Assembly: GCA_024760905.1 (NCBI GenBank)
Contig: CM045745.1
Coordinates: 748,501-812,500, forward strand
Direction of reading: 5' to 3'
Source: Plotosus lineatus
Taxonomy: Eukaryota; Chordata; Actinopteri; Siluriformes; Plotosidae
Length of the DNA stretch: 64,000 bases
Below the pieces are notes generated by a model. The model was not told the origin of the DNA. It saw only the letters and a list, made by a program, of their open reading frames with translations, and did no database searches. The stretch's first letter is position 1. The number at the start of each line of letters is the position of its first letter. Shown one piece after another: positions 55,301 through 64,000 of the stretch. Both the position numbers and the translations under genes were made by a program.

Positions 55301-58300
55301 CCTTTTCTCCCCTCTCCCCTCTGGAAAAAGGTACCGGACACTAAAAACAAAAACTAACAGGCTCAAGAACAGTTTTTACCCACAAGCTGTTAAACTTGTA
55401 AACACCACCACCATCACACACACTGACTGAATAAACATCTTCTTTAAACCATCTTCCTGGACAGTGCAATACTCATGTTCAGAGCAGGTCTCGAGCACCG
55501 TGCACCTTATAATTAAAAGCTCTCCCTCCTACCTGATGTATGTCAGGCACCTTTGACAAATCATTCACACTTCTGTTTGTGTGTGAATGGGCATGAATAG
55601 TATATGTGAAAGTCTGTAAATGTGTGAATATATGGATAAATATATAGGTGTATGTCGGATATATGTGGGGCCAGTGATGTAGTGGTTGACTGATTGAAAC
55701 AAATTTTATTTATTGAAGAAAGGGATCGGGCACAAGTCATCCAACTTAGTGAAGCCCTCTCCACAGATTATTCAGCCAATTAACCTACTGTGCATGTTTT
55801 TGCACGGTGGGAGGAAACCGGAGTACCCAGAGGAAACCCACACCAGCATGAGGAGAACATGCAAACTCCACACAGAAACGCCCAGGCCTGGATTCGAACC
55901 CAGGCCTTCTTGCTGTGAGGCGGCCGTGCTAACCACTACACTACCGTGCTGCCATATAGTGGTGAGAGTGCTGCGCTCATGATAAGGAGGTTGTGAGTTT
56001 GAATCCCACCGAGACCCTCACCGTGCCAAGACCCCTGGGCAAAGTCTTAACCACAAGTGTGCCTCTGTTCACCCAGCAGTATAAATGGGTACCAGTAAAA
56101 ATATACTGGGAAGGTATAACCTGCGACGGACTAGTGTCCCATCCAGGAGGAGTTGAACTCCACGCAGCTTCACGCTACGGAAACCGGGGATAAGCACCGG
56201 CCTGATCAGCCACTATGGCTCAGGGAGAAAAACGCAACAGACTTTACCATGTAGGATATATACACATGTATAGTTTATTATAGTTCCTTAATTGTGTTTT
56301 TCACACCGAATCAAAGAGCTGCTAAACTGATTTTCATTGTTTATGCAGCAGTTGACAATAATGATGTCTTTATCTTTGTCTTATTTAGGCAGGCAGGATA
56401 AAAAGTGGTCCTCCACACATCTCCAACTCGTTTGTTTACATGAGTAATGGGAATGAGGAATTGTTCGAGTGAGAATTCACAGGCAGTGCCGGCATTTCTG
56501 CCTGGTTATATTTCTCTTGTTCCCCCCCCAAGAGCATTTCCTGTTTAGACCACACCCACTACGTGGATACTTGGATCACTAAGGAAATACACAGACATAT
56601 ACTAGCCCTGCTTTACACCCTTCGTAGAGAGACAGCCAAGAATAGGTGTGTTTAATAATAGTGCTGGGTGACGTTAATCCTCCTACCGAAAATCGTAGCT
56701 GTACTTCGATGGCATCTGAGGCCCAGTTCCAGCTTATTGTTCTGAATTCAGCTGTGTGATGGAACAGACAGGAAGTCAGATTTTGGATTGTGTTCAAGGA
56801 CAAGCACAGTGCAACTGTGCCAAAGTTTCTCACTAGTGAGGAACATTAATTACATGACCTTTGACTGCTCACCTTTCTTTACCTCTTGTAAATAATATTG
56901 ATCCAAATTGATGTAGCCCCTGGAAGAGACAAACGGCATTTCAGATTTACAAACACTGGAGAGGATGTTTGTCTTTTGACTCAGAAACAAAATTCAATTG
57001 ACTGGGTCTTTGTCTGGACATAAAACACGTTTATTGTGCTGCACAGAATGGAGCTTCACTCACTGACCTATGGGCCTGTGTCTCAGAAAACCCACAGAGA
57101 CAACCAGGGCTGCTTGTAAAAGAATCACTCTCACGCTTTATGATAGTCATATGAGTTTCAAATCTGTTGTTCGGTACTAAAAACTCATGCGGTTACACTC
57201 AGTAAGTGTTGTGATTGCAATTCATATTCACTGCACTGTGGGTCATTATAAAGAGAGCAGTACACTCAGTAGTTCCGGTGTTCACACCGAGGCTACACTG
57301 CCTGGACAAAAACGGTCGAATAGTTTGTTGAAGTGCATTCGCCGTGATTACAACATGACACCCCTACAGCACTGTTTCAATAAACTTAAGCAACATCACA
57401 ACATTTATGTCCATCCAAGGTTGCGTTAATCTTTCACCATCAACTTGAATTGATACCATGAAAATTGAACCGCTCCATAAAATCTTCCAACACAAAGGTT
57501 TTCAATGCAGTTAAGGTCAGTGGGACTCTGTGGTGCCAATTCACGTGTGAAAATGATTCCTAATGCTCCCGAACCACCCTTTCCCCATTCAAGGCCCGGT
57601 TTTATAACCGTGCCATCAGGGAAGAAGAGACGTGACAACCTGGCCATTCAGTATGTTCAGGTCATCAACTGACTTCATTTTATTGCATTAAATCAAGACA
57701 TTATCCTAAGTTTTGGATTGATCAGATAACTAAAATCTGCATGAATAGTATAAACAAACAATTTCTATAATGAAAAACACAAAAATCAATTAGCAACAAC
57801 AGCAGTGTAATTAATACACGTCAAGTCTATACGTTTGGAGAACACAAATGTTTTGTGTTTGTTAAAACTTTGAATGAAGATGATAAAACATATCTTCGTA
57901 TTAATGTTGCTTTGCATTCACATTAATGTTGCTGAGCCTCGACCTGACAAACTGAAGTACGTAACTATTCCATGGTGATTACAAGCGGTTACTTAAGACA
58001 TTGCAACAAAGTCCTAAAGCGCATGAGCGGTGGAAACGATGGCCTAGACTTGTGTACATGTGAAGGTTCCCTCACCATTGCACTACCTTCAGAATGCGAA
58101 CTCTGCGGTCTAAACGAGTCTGAAATCTCCCCGACTCAGACGAGCTTCCATTGGCTGTTTAATGCCTTCACTGGTGAGCACCACTCTTCAGGCACAGTTA
58201 AACCTGATACTGCTATTCTTCCACAGAGAAGCTTTTAAGGTGATAAATCATATGCATTTAAATCCACGACGTTCTGTTATATTAATATGAAAGATCATTA

Positions 58301-59705
58301 TGTATCCTTTGGGTTTGGGTCTTTTGCCATATCTCATGAATAATAATTTTCTTATATCTGCCTTCCCACTGTCTTCTGCTATTCTTGTTAAGTCAGTGCA
58401 GACTTGAGTAATAATCGCCTTGAGCCTTCAGGAAAATATACAGTATGTAAAATTCCACTTTGAGGTTTTGTTTGATAGAACCATGAACTCAGTGAAATTC
58501 TCCTGTAGGACAGTACAAAATCTCTTTCATTATATTTTTATTTAAAGTATAACATAAAGGTCAGACTATAAATCTCAGTTAATATCATTCAGCTGTATGA
58601 ATACCAGCATACCTTATTAATTACTCCACACGACTCACACTCGACTCTTCACCGGTGCTACGGTGTGGTTTCCAATCTTCTTTACAGTGTTTATTATTAT
58701 AATTTATTTTATAATTAATATAGTTAATATAATTAATAGATTATAATTTATAATCTGCATGACTTTATGCTTTTTTTATTATTATAGTTTAATTAATCAG
58801 TGGTGTAGATCTTTATTCTCTGGATGGAATTTGTTTCAAACATAAAAAAAAAAACCTTTCTGACTTTAAATCAGGAGGGTGACTCATAGGTTTTGGTGTT
58901 TATTAAGCGTAAAAACCAGCAAACAGTCGTTTCTGCTTGTGCAGTGTTGAGCACTTGAGAGACTCCCTGTAGGTTGCTACTCAGGAATGAACTCCAGAAC
59001 CCCTGACTCATCCCTCTGGTCCTCTTTCATGTTCTTGGCATTTGTTAGAGATTTCACCACTCTGCATGCCTACATGCAGGTTATTCATGTTCTCCATTTT
59101 GTGATCCAACTTTAAATGACTCTAAACTAACACCACCATCTTATGAGAAGCTCTACTGACCTTGCACTGTCCTAGTCTAATCCCTGATCCGTAGGCTGTC
59201 TTTCGGGATTGTAACCCTTTTCTCGCAGCCTTAACAGTGTTATGCCTGTGATTCCCAGACTGGTCTGATCATGGCGTGTTATCAGGGCTATGTGGATGTC
59301 GTCATTGCTCTCTCACAGTGTCCCTATGTAGACGTGAATTGGCAAGACAGCGAGGGCAACACAGCTCTCATGACGGCTGCCCAAGCAGGTATAATGATGA
59401 GAATTATTCAGACATTAAGGTATAGGAAAAATGTTAAAAATACACCAACATATGTGCATTTGACACAAGTTTTTTTGTTGTGATTGGGGTTCAGACATTG
59501 CGGTTCATATGGAAGATACTTGTGGAGCATATTTTAATACCTATATCATTTTTTGTGAATTCAGGTCACATTATGATCACCAACTTCTTACTGAACTACT
59601 TTTCTGGGGTGGACATTGAGCTCAGGAACTGTCACGGCTTCACCGCCATTATGAAAGCGGCCATGCAGGGCCGTGCCAACTGTGTACGAGCTCTGATGAT
59701 GTCAG
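49781..59705 (+). CDS. ankrd33b: ANKRD33B, first three coding exons (3' end outside window)
   Basis: Exons 49781-50194, 59259-59388 and 59565-59705 join in frame (685 bases, 228 codons plus one base). Exon 1 gives an acidic N terminus and the family signature [15 protein letters not shown]. Ankyrin repeats follow: [70 protein letters not shown] and [20 protein letters not shown]. These match vertebrate ANKRD33B closely and the paralogue ANKRD33 less so; position beside MARCHF6 also fits ANKRD33B. Later exons (the rest of the repeats and the long C-terminal part) are not in the window. ANKRD33 in photoreceptors modulates CRX; the role of the B paralogue is less clear. Confidence 0.94.
50195..50661. 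other. Start of ANKRD33B intron 1, nothing recognised
   Basis: Unique-looking intron sequence between the donor and an AC array. No repeat ends or coding similarity seen. Confidence 0.4.
50662..50716. repeat. AC microsatellite
   Basis: About 55 bases of AC repeat in ANKRD33B intron 1. Confidence 0.92.
50740..51513 (-). repeat. Cluster of S2 SINEs with internal AC array
   Basis: Copy 1 is 50740-51057 and copy 2 is 51066-51438, both on the minus strand and 8 bases apart. A third short piece at about 51460-51513 repeats 50785-50837 with few differences (GATTCTGGAGTCTCTCTCAG). Each copy has the tail (TTAGGGTCACAGGGAGGCTGG in copy 2) on the left and the tRNA-like head on the right. Copy 2 has a 65-base AC array at 51214-51278. 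ACAGGTGAAGT occurs after copy 1 and after copy 2, suggesting a local tandem duplication. Confidence 0.7.
51514..52552. other. Intron sequence, CT microsatellite only
   Basis: A pure CT run at 52284-52322 and a C-run at 51669-51680 are the only features seen. The rest is unrecognised. Confidence 0.5.
52553..52900 (-). repeat. tRNA-headed SINE, family S2
   Basis: Tail with GATCCGACTAGGGTTGCATGG at the left, ACCAAGGGGCAACTGGGAAC body, and the complement of the tRNA-like head at the right (GAGGCAGACGTGCTAGCTAC). Confidence 0.65.
53010..53215 (-). repeat. SINE family S2, head-less copy
   Basis: Tail (AAATCACTTTATCCTTTGAT, GTTGCAGGGAAGATGAAGCC) and body (CATACACCTAGAGTCAACTTC, ATGTGTCTGTGGATG); no tRNA-like head. 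Confidence 0.6.
53495..55470 (+). mobile_element. CR1/L2-type LINE, heavily decayed
   Basis: About 2 kb of a fish LINE with many stops. Readable landmarks in order: HTGPGLQ with the endonuclease end (SEHLSMSL), [14 protein letters not shown] linker, [15 protein letters not shown], a reverse transcriptase with [26 protein letters not shown], the catalytic [11 protein letters not shown] (about 54765-54795), [14 protein letters not shown], and a C-terminal [20 protein letters not shown]. It is on the same strand as ANKRD33B within intron 1. The endonuclease start is missing. A related 5' module is scattered at 1140-3296. Confidence 0.8.
55690..55765 (-). mobile_element. 3' end of the I/jockey-type LINE seen at 43843
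   Basis: GGGCACAAGTCATCCAACTT and GTGAAGCCCTCTCC match the last bases of the LINE at 43843-43920 (GGGCACAAGTTATCCAACTT, AATAAAGCCCTCTCC). Only about 75 bases are present; a SINE follows directly. It shows that this LINE family has amplified in the genome. Confidence 0.7.
55766..55953 (-). repeat. SINE family S2, head half
   Basis: CACGGTGGGAGGAAACCGGA, GAGGAGAACATGCAAACTCC and the complement of the tRNA-like head (B box as GGATTCGAACCC, then GAGGCGGCCGTGCTAACCAC). It is the best-preserved S2 head in the window. Its tail is replaced by the LINE 3' end at 55690. Confidence 0.75.
55955..56222 (+). repeat. tRNA-derived SINE, family S4
   Basis: A-box-like TAGTGGTGAGAGTGCTG and B box GAGTTTGAATCCC with tRNA spacing, followed by ACCCAGCAGTATAAATGGGT and ATCAGCCACTATGGCTCAGG. 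Distinct from S1-S3; single copy in this window. Confidence 0.7.
56225..57289. other. Intron sequence, nothing recognised
   Basis: About 1 kb of ANKRD33B intron 1 with no repeat ends or coding similarity seen. Confidence 0.4.
57290..57965 (-). mobile_element. Tc1-like transposase remnant
   Basis: On the minus strand, pieces of a Tc1-type transposase survive: [20 protein letters not shown] (the DDE-region motif normally SPDLNPIENLW) and, on the plus strand, GTTGCTGAGCCTCGACCTGA at 57927, the complement of the N-side catalytic region. Stops and frameshifts abound. No terminal repeats found. Confidence 0.7.
57966..59258. other. Intron sequence, nothing recognised
   Basis: 1.3 kb of AT-rich intron DNA before ANKRD33B exon 2. 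No repeat ends or coding similarity seen. Confidence 0.4.
59259..59388 (+). CDS. ankrd33b: ANKRD33B exon 2 (ankyrin repeats)
   Basis: Acceptor ATTCCCAG, donor GTATAA; 130 bases, ends phase 1. It encodes [18 protein letters not shown], then the near-invariant [20 protein letters not shown]. Intron 1 upstream is 9.06 kb and filled with repeats. Confidence 0.95.
59565..59705 (+). CDS. ankrd33b: ANKRD33B exon 3 (ankyrin repeats)
   Basis: Acceptor GAATTCAG, donor GTATTG; 141 bases, phase 1 at both ends. It encodes [20 protein letters not shown] and [20 protein letters not shown], ending MMSG. The next exon should begin with the ADVHARD-like segment; it is not found in the remaining 4.3 kb. Confidence 0.95.
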
Positions 59706-59870
59706 GTATTGTAACCTCAGTGTTCTCACTTGAACAGAAAGTGAATAACATCATTTCAAAATTCAGTGGATTGCACTCTTGTCCAGGGTCATAGTTAAGA
59801 TAAAAATACATTTCCTAAACTGGATTTTTTGATGTCACACTACATACATTACACAGTCAGACAACATACT

Positions 59871-59876
59871 ACATAT

Positions 59877-59925
<49 letters not shown>
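59871..59925. repeat. CATA/AC microsatellite
   Basis: CATA units then about 38 bases of AC. It touches the left end of the Tc1-like element; a GT array touches its right end. Confidence 0.88.
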
Positions 59926-59930
<5 letters not shown>

Positions 59931-59955
59931 CCTCAAAAAATTAGCATATTGTAAT

Positions 59956-61832
59956 CATCATCATCATCATCATCTTCTTCCGCTTAGTCCAGGGTCGGGT
60001 CGCGGGGGCAGCAACCTTAGCAAAAAGGTCCAGACATCCCTCTCCCGAGCTACTTCCTCCAACTCTCCCGGGGGGACACCGAGGCGGTCCCAGACAAGCC
60101 GAGAGACATAGTCCCTCCAGCGTGTTCTAGGTCGACCCCGGGGTCTCTTCCCGGTTGGACATGCCCGAAACACCACACCAGGGAGGCGTCCGGGGGGCAT
60201 TCTGACCAGATGCCCGAGCCACCTCAACTGGCCCCTCTCAATGCGGAGGAGCAGCGGATCTACTCCGAGCTCTCCCCGGATGGCGGAGCTTCTCACCCTA
60301 TCTCTAAGGGAGAACCCTGCCACCCGGCGAAGAAAGCTCATTTCAGCCGCTTGTATCCGTGATCTTGTTCTTTCGGTCATTACCCAAAGCTCGTGACCAT
60401 AGGTGAGGGTTGGAATGTAGATCGACTGGTAAATTGAGAGCCTCGCCTTGCGGCTCAGCTCCTTTTTCACCACAACGGACCGGTACAGGCACCGCTTAAC
60501 AGCAGAGGCTGCAGCGATCCGTCTGTCGATCTCTCGCTCCATCCTTCCCTCACTCGTAAACAAGACCCCAAGATACTTAAACTCCTCCACTTGGGGCAGG
60601 ACCTCATTCCCGACCCGGAGGGTGCATTCCACCATTGTCCGACTGAGAACCATGGCCTCGGACTTGGAGGTACTGATCTTCATCCCGGCTGCTTCGCACT
60701 CAGCCGCGAATCGCTCCAATGAGAGCTGGAGGGCCCGACTTGATGAAGCCAAAAGGACAACATCATCCGCAAAAAGCAGAGACGATATCCGATGGCCACC
60801 AAACCAGAACCCCTCATCGCCTCGACTGCGCCTAGAAATTCTGTCCATAAAAATTATGAACAGAATCGGTGACAAAGGACAGCCTTGGCGGACTCCAACT
60901 CCCACTGGAAACGAATCCGACCTGCTGTTACCAATACGGACCAAACTCTGGCTCGGTGATACAGCGACCGAATAGCTCGTAGCAACGGATCCGGAACGCC
61001 GTATTCTCGGAGCACGCCCCACAAGATCTTTCGAGGGACACGGTCGAAAGCCTTCTCCAAATCCACAAAGCACATGTGGACAGATTGGGCAAACTCCCAT
61101 GCCCCCTCCAGAATCCTGTGGAGCGTATAGAGTTGGTCAAGAGTGCTGCAGCCAGGACGAAAACCACATTGTTCCTCCTGAATCCGAGGTTCGACTATCG
61201 GTCGGATCCTCCTCTCTAGTACCCCTGCATAGACTTTCCCAGGTAGGCTGAGGAGTGTAATTCCCCGATAATTGGAACACACCCTCCGGTCCCCCTTCTT
61301 AAAAATTGGGACCACCACCCCAGTTTGCCAATCCAGAGGTACAGCCCCGATGACCACGCGATGTTGCAGAGACGTGTCAACCAAGACAGTCCTACAACAT
61401 CCAGAGCCCTGAGATATTCCGGGCGGATCTCGTCCAACCCCGGAGCTCGACCACCGAGGAGCTTTTTGACAACCTCAGTGACCTCTACTCCAGTGATGGG
61501 CGGACCCTCACCCGAACCCCAGGGTCTTCCTCTTCCACGGAGGGCGTGTTGGTGGGATTGAGAAGGTCCTCAAAGTATTCCCTCCACCTCTCAACAACAT
61601 CCCCAGTCAAGGTAAGCAGCTCCCCACCTCCACCGTAAACAGTGTTTGTGAAGAACTGCTTCCCCCTCCTGAGGCGTCGGATGGTGGCCCAGAACCTTTT
61701 TGAGGCCAACCGATAATCACTCTCCAGGCCCTCACCGAACTCCTCCCACGCCCGAGATTTTGCATCTGCGACAGCCTCGGCTGCAGCACGTTTGGCCTGC
61801 CGGTACCCGTTTGCTGCCTCAGGAGTCCCACA
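59956..61832 (-). mobile_element. Rex3 LINE, 1.9-kb 5'-truncated copy
   Basis: Minus strand, from GGGACTCCTGAGGCAGCAAA (linker between endonuclease and reverse transcriptase) to the 3' end GCGGAAGAAGATGATGATG. Frames: 61709-61485 (FWATIRRLRRGKQ, VVERWREYFEDLLNP), 61437-61216, 61384-60854 ([34 protein letters not shown]) and 61100-59970 ([35 protein letters not shown], then thumb and C terminus). Frameshifts near 61470, 61370 and 60930 break it. The block between about 60869 and 61330 corresponds to the reverse transcriptase stretch commonly used to detect Rex3 in fish. Confidence 0.92.
59970..61100 (-). CDS. Rex3 reverse transcriptase C-terminal frame, 376 residues
   Basis: One open frame with [18 protein letters not shown], the catalytic FADD box at about residues 108-113, [60 protein letters not shown] and the end LLPPRPDPGL. 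The first 70 residues are out of the original frame, so the true Rex3 part starts near GVRQGC. Catalytic residues are intact, but the N half is frameshifted, so no active enzyme is expected. Confidence 0.82.
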   Translation of the reverse strand: MGVCPICPHVLCGFGEGFRPCPSKDLVGRAPRIRRSGSVATSYSVAVSPSQSLVRIGNSRSDSFPVGVGVRQGCPLSPILFIIFMDRISRRSRGDEGFWFGGHRISSLLFADDVVLLASSSRALQLSLERFAAECEAAGMKISTSKSEAMVLSRTMVECTLRVGNEVLPQVEEFKYLGVLFTSEGRMEREIDRRIAAASAVKRCLYRSVVVKKELSRKARLSIYQSIYIPTLTYGHELWVMTERTRSRIQAAEMSFLRRVAGFSLRDRVRSSAIRGELGVDPLLLRIERGQLRWLGHLVRMPPGRLPGVVFRACPTGKRPRGRPRTRWRDYVSRLVWDRLGVPPGELEEVARERDVWTFLLRLLPPRPDPGLSGRR

Positions 61833-62400
61833 GGACTTTGGACTGTTGCTCAGTGGTCCAAAGTACTTTTTTCGGATGAAAGCAAACTTTGCATGTCATT
61901 CGGAAATCAAGGTGCCAGAGTCTGGAGGAAGACTGGGGACAAGGAAATGCCAAAATGCCTGAAGTCCAGTGTCAAGTACCCACAGTCAGTGATGGTCTGG
62001 GGTGCCATATCAGCTGCTGGTGTTGGTCCACTGTGTTTTATCAAGAGCAGGGTCAATGTAGCTAGCTATCAGGAGATTTTGGAGCACTTCATGCTTCCAT
62101 CTGCTGAAAAGCTTTATGGAGATGAAGATTTCATTTTTCAGCACGACCTGGCACCTGCTCACAGTGCCAAAACCACTGCTAAATAGTTTACTGACCATGG
62201 TATTACTGTGCTCAATTGGCCTGCCATCTCTCCTGACCTGAAGCCCATAGAGAATCTGTGGGATATTGTGAAGAGAAAGTTGAGAGACACCAGACCCAAC
62301 ACTGTGGATGAGCTTAAGGCCGCTATCGAAGCATCCTGGGCCTCCATAACACCTCAGCAGTGCCACAGGCTGATTAGAATATGCAAATTTTTTGAGAAGG

Positions 62401-62403
<3 letters not shown>
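61833..62403 (+). pseudogene. Tc1-like transposase, C-terminal half
   Basis: Starts mid-gene with DFGLLLSGPKYFFRMKAN-like sequence (normally SVLFSDES), ARVWRKTGD, SVMVWGAISAAGVGPLCFI, the second catalytic Asp region FQHDLAPAHSAKTT, a TAG stop at 62185 in place of a Trp codon, then ITVLNWPAISPDLKPIENLW with the third catalytic Glu and KRKLRDTRPNT to the end. Two of three DDE residues are readable. The DNA-binding domains and first Asp are missing. Confidence 0.88.

Positions 62404-62404
<1 letters not shown>

Positions 62405-62448
<44 letters not shown>
62405..62448. repeat. GT microsatellite
   Basis: About 44 bases of GT repeat next to the right terminus of the Tc1-like element, then a short TA stretch. 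Confidence 0.9.
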
Positions 62449-62453
<5 letters not shown>

Positions 62454-62478
62454 ATATATATATATATATGTGTGTGTC

Positions 62479-63007
62479 TTTTCCTTTCGGCTTTTCCCTT
62501 CAGGGGTCACCACAGTGACTCATCTGCCTCCATCTCACCCGATCCTCTGCATCTTCTACTCTTACTCCAACGACCTTCATGTCCTCCTTCACCACATTCA
62601 TAAATCTTCTCTTTGGTCTTCCTCTAGACCGCAAACATCATAGTCCATGGAGATTCTTGTCTAACTTCGTCTGTCAGCCTGTCCACCACCATAGCAAACA
62701 AGAAGGGGCTCAGAGCTGACCCGTGATGCAGTCCCACCTCCACCTTGAACTCTTCTGTCACACCGACAGCACACCTCACCACTGTCTTACATCTCTCATA
62801 CATATCCTGCACCACGCTAACATACTTCTGTCACTCCAGACTTCCTCATGCAATACCACACTTCCTCTCTCGGAACCCTGTCATATGCTTTCTCCAGATC
62901 CAAAAAGGCACAATGCAGCTCCTTCTGACCTTCTCTGTACTTCTTTATTAACATCCTCAAAGCAAAGACAACATCTGTGGTTCTCTTTCTTGGCATGAAA
63001 CTAAACT
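62479..63007 (-). mobile_element. RTE-type LINE, internally deleted 3' fragment
   Basis: RTE 3' end at 62479-62628, then a jump to the palm region from about 62629 (complement of the MMFADD codons) to 63007 (GFMPRK region). The thumb and connection, about 0.8 kb, are gone. Otherwise the sequence follows the other copies. Confidence 0.82.
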
Positions 63008-63044
63008 GTGTGTGTTATATTATATAGATGTGTGTGTGCGTATA

Positions 63045-64000
63045 CAGTGGGGCCAATAAGTATTGGGCAACGTAAAAATGTGCAAGTTCACCCATTTAAA
63101 AAGAGAGATTTGTAATTTTCATCATAGGTACACATCAAGCTTGAGAGACAGAATGTAAAAAAAAAAAAAAAAAATCCAGGAAATCACATTGTATGATTTT
63201 TAAACAATTTATTTGTGAAAATGGGAGGCCAAGAAGTATTGGGCAGCCAGCAAAAGTTACTTTTAATACTTTGTAATGTAGCCTTGGTTGGCAATGACAG
63301 AGCTCAAACGGTTCTTGTAGTTCTTGACCAGGTCTACACACACTTTAGTTGGTATTCTTGCCCACTCTTTTGCACAGATCTTCTCTAGAGCTGTGATATT
63401 TGAGGGTTGTCACTTGGCAACTCGAAGTTTTAACTCCCTCCACAGGTTTTCGATTGGGGTGAGGTCTGGAGACTGGATAGGCCACTCCAGAACCTTGATT
63501 ATACTTTTTAACGGAGCTACTGCTTGGTTTTCTTGGCTATGTGCGTTGGATCGTTATCATGCTGGAAGACCCAGCCATGTTTCATCTTTAATGCTCTGAC
63601 CGAGGGAAGGAGATTTTTACCCAAAATGTCACAAGACATGGCCCCATTCATGTTGCCATTGATATGGTGCAGTCTTCCTGTCCCTTTTGCAGAAAAGAAT
63701 CCCCAAAGCATGATGTGTCCACCCCCAGGCTTCACAGTAGGTATGGTGTTCTTGGGATTCAACTCAGTATTCTTCTTCCTCCAAACACGGCGAGTGCTAT
63801 TTAAACCAAAAAGTTCAATTTTGGTCTCATCTGACCACATCACATTCTCCCAATTCTCCTCTGGATCGTCTAGATGGTCTTTAGCATATTTCAGACGGGC
63901 CTTTACATGTTTTTTGTTCAGTAGGGAACCTTTCGGGCAATGCAGGATTTCATCTCATGTCGACGTAGTGTGTTAGTTATTGTCATCTTTGTGACGGTGG
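63045..64000 (-). mobile_element. Tc1-like element with transposase, cut by window end
   Basis: Terminus CAGTGGGGCCAATAAGTATT next to TA (63043-63044); a second GCCAAGAAGTATTGGGCAGC at 63227 is an inner repeat of the terminus. The transposase is on the minus strand; its open part at 63843-63517 has [13 protein letters not shown] (first catalytic Asp), [20 protein letters not shown] and [18 protein letters not shown] (second Asp). Frameshifts occur near 63930 and 63520. The third catalytic part lies near 63440-63480 in another frame. A poly-A run lies at 63158-63174. Confidence 0.85.
63517..63843 (-). pseudogene. Tc1-like transposase fragment, 108 residues
   Basis: Central catalytic part of a Tc1-type DDE transposase with two of the three acidic residues in their motifs (SDET and QHDNDPTH). 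The DNA-binding N terminus continues toward the window end with at least one frameshift. The Glu-containing SPDLNPIENLW region follows in a different frame. A decayed gene. Confidence 0.82.

Larger units (their letters stand above)
59926..62403 (+). mobile_element. Tc1-like element split and partly replaced by Rex3
   Basis: The left 30 bases (CAGGTCCTCAAAAAATTAGC onward) and the right end (complement of AGTCCTTCTCAAAAAATTTG) are the two inverted termini of one Tc1-like family. Between them lie a Rex3 copy (59956-61832) and the second half of the transposase gene (61833-62403). The transposase N half and most of the left non-coding region are missing. Confidence 0.85.

Noticed and set aside
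53495..55470. Possible processed host gene with several ORFs
   Set aside because: All frames match pieces of a LINE polyprotein in the expected order, including the ADDT catalytic motif.
60448..60975. 175-residue plus-strand ORF
   Set aside because: Antisense shadow of Rex3.
1..64000. Endogenous retrovirus or LTR element
   Set aside because: No long terminal repeat pair, primer-binding site, protease, integrase or envelope-like frame seen on either strand.

Overview
The window is nuclear DNA from a bony fish. Two spliced vertebrate genes lie on the + strand with GT-AG introns, in a background dominated by fish-type transposons (Rex3, an RTE-type LINE, several Tc1-like families, Tigger/pogo elements, hAT elements, tRNA-derived SINEs). 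The SINE/RTE tail resembles that of the zebrafish DANA/Mermaid SINE. This, and the abundance of Tc1 elements, hints at an ostariophysan such as a catfish, but that is inference.

Host genes. Positions 82-30878 hold the last 12 coding exons of MARCHF6 (TEB4), the polytopic ER ubiquitin ligase. They form one open frame of 512 codons plus stop. A 3' UTR probably ends near an ATTAAA signal at 32514. Positions 49781-59705 hold the first three coding exons of ANKRD33B, an ankyrin-repeat protein; the rest of that gene lies beyond the window. The MARCHF6-ANKRD33B order matches human 5p15.2, except that I find no ROPN1L exon between them.

Repeat landscape. MARCHF6 introns carry a scrambled LINE 5' end (1.1-3.3 kb), four TIR families with TA target duplications (Tigger-like), two hAT elements with exact 8-bp target duplications, Rex3 fragments, RTE copies and SINEs. 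The intergenic stretch (32.5-49 kb) holds two long RTE copies, one of them split by a different LINE with a 13-bp target duplication, plus Tc1 remnants and SINEs. ANKRD33B intron 1 carries a SINE cluster, a decayed CR1/L2-like LINE and a Tc1 remnant. Downstream of its exon 3 a Rex3 copy sits inside a Tc1 element, followed by an RTE fragment and another Tc1 element cut by the window end.

I see no bacterial-type operon, CRISPR array, true tRNA or rRNA gene, or retroviral gag-pol. No undescribed host system is evident. The most informative signals are the relationships among the repeats: a tRNA-headed SINE that carries both the 5' and the 3' sequence of the resident RTE LINE, a second version of that SINE with a different tail, and nested insertions whose relative order can be read from intact target duplications.
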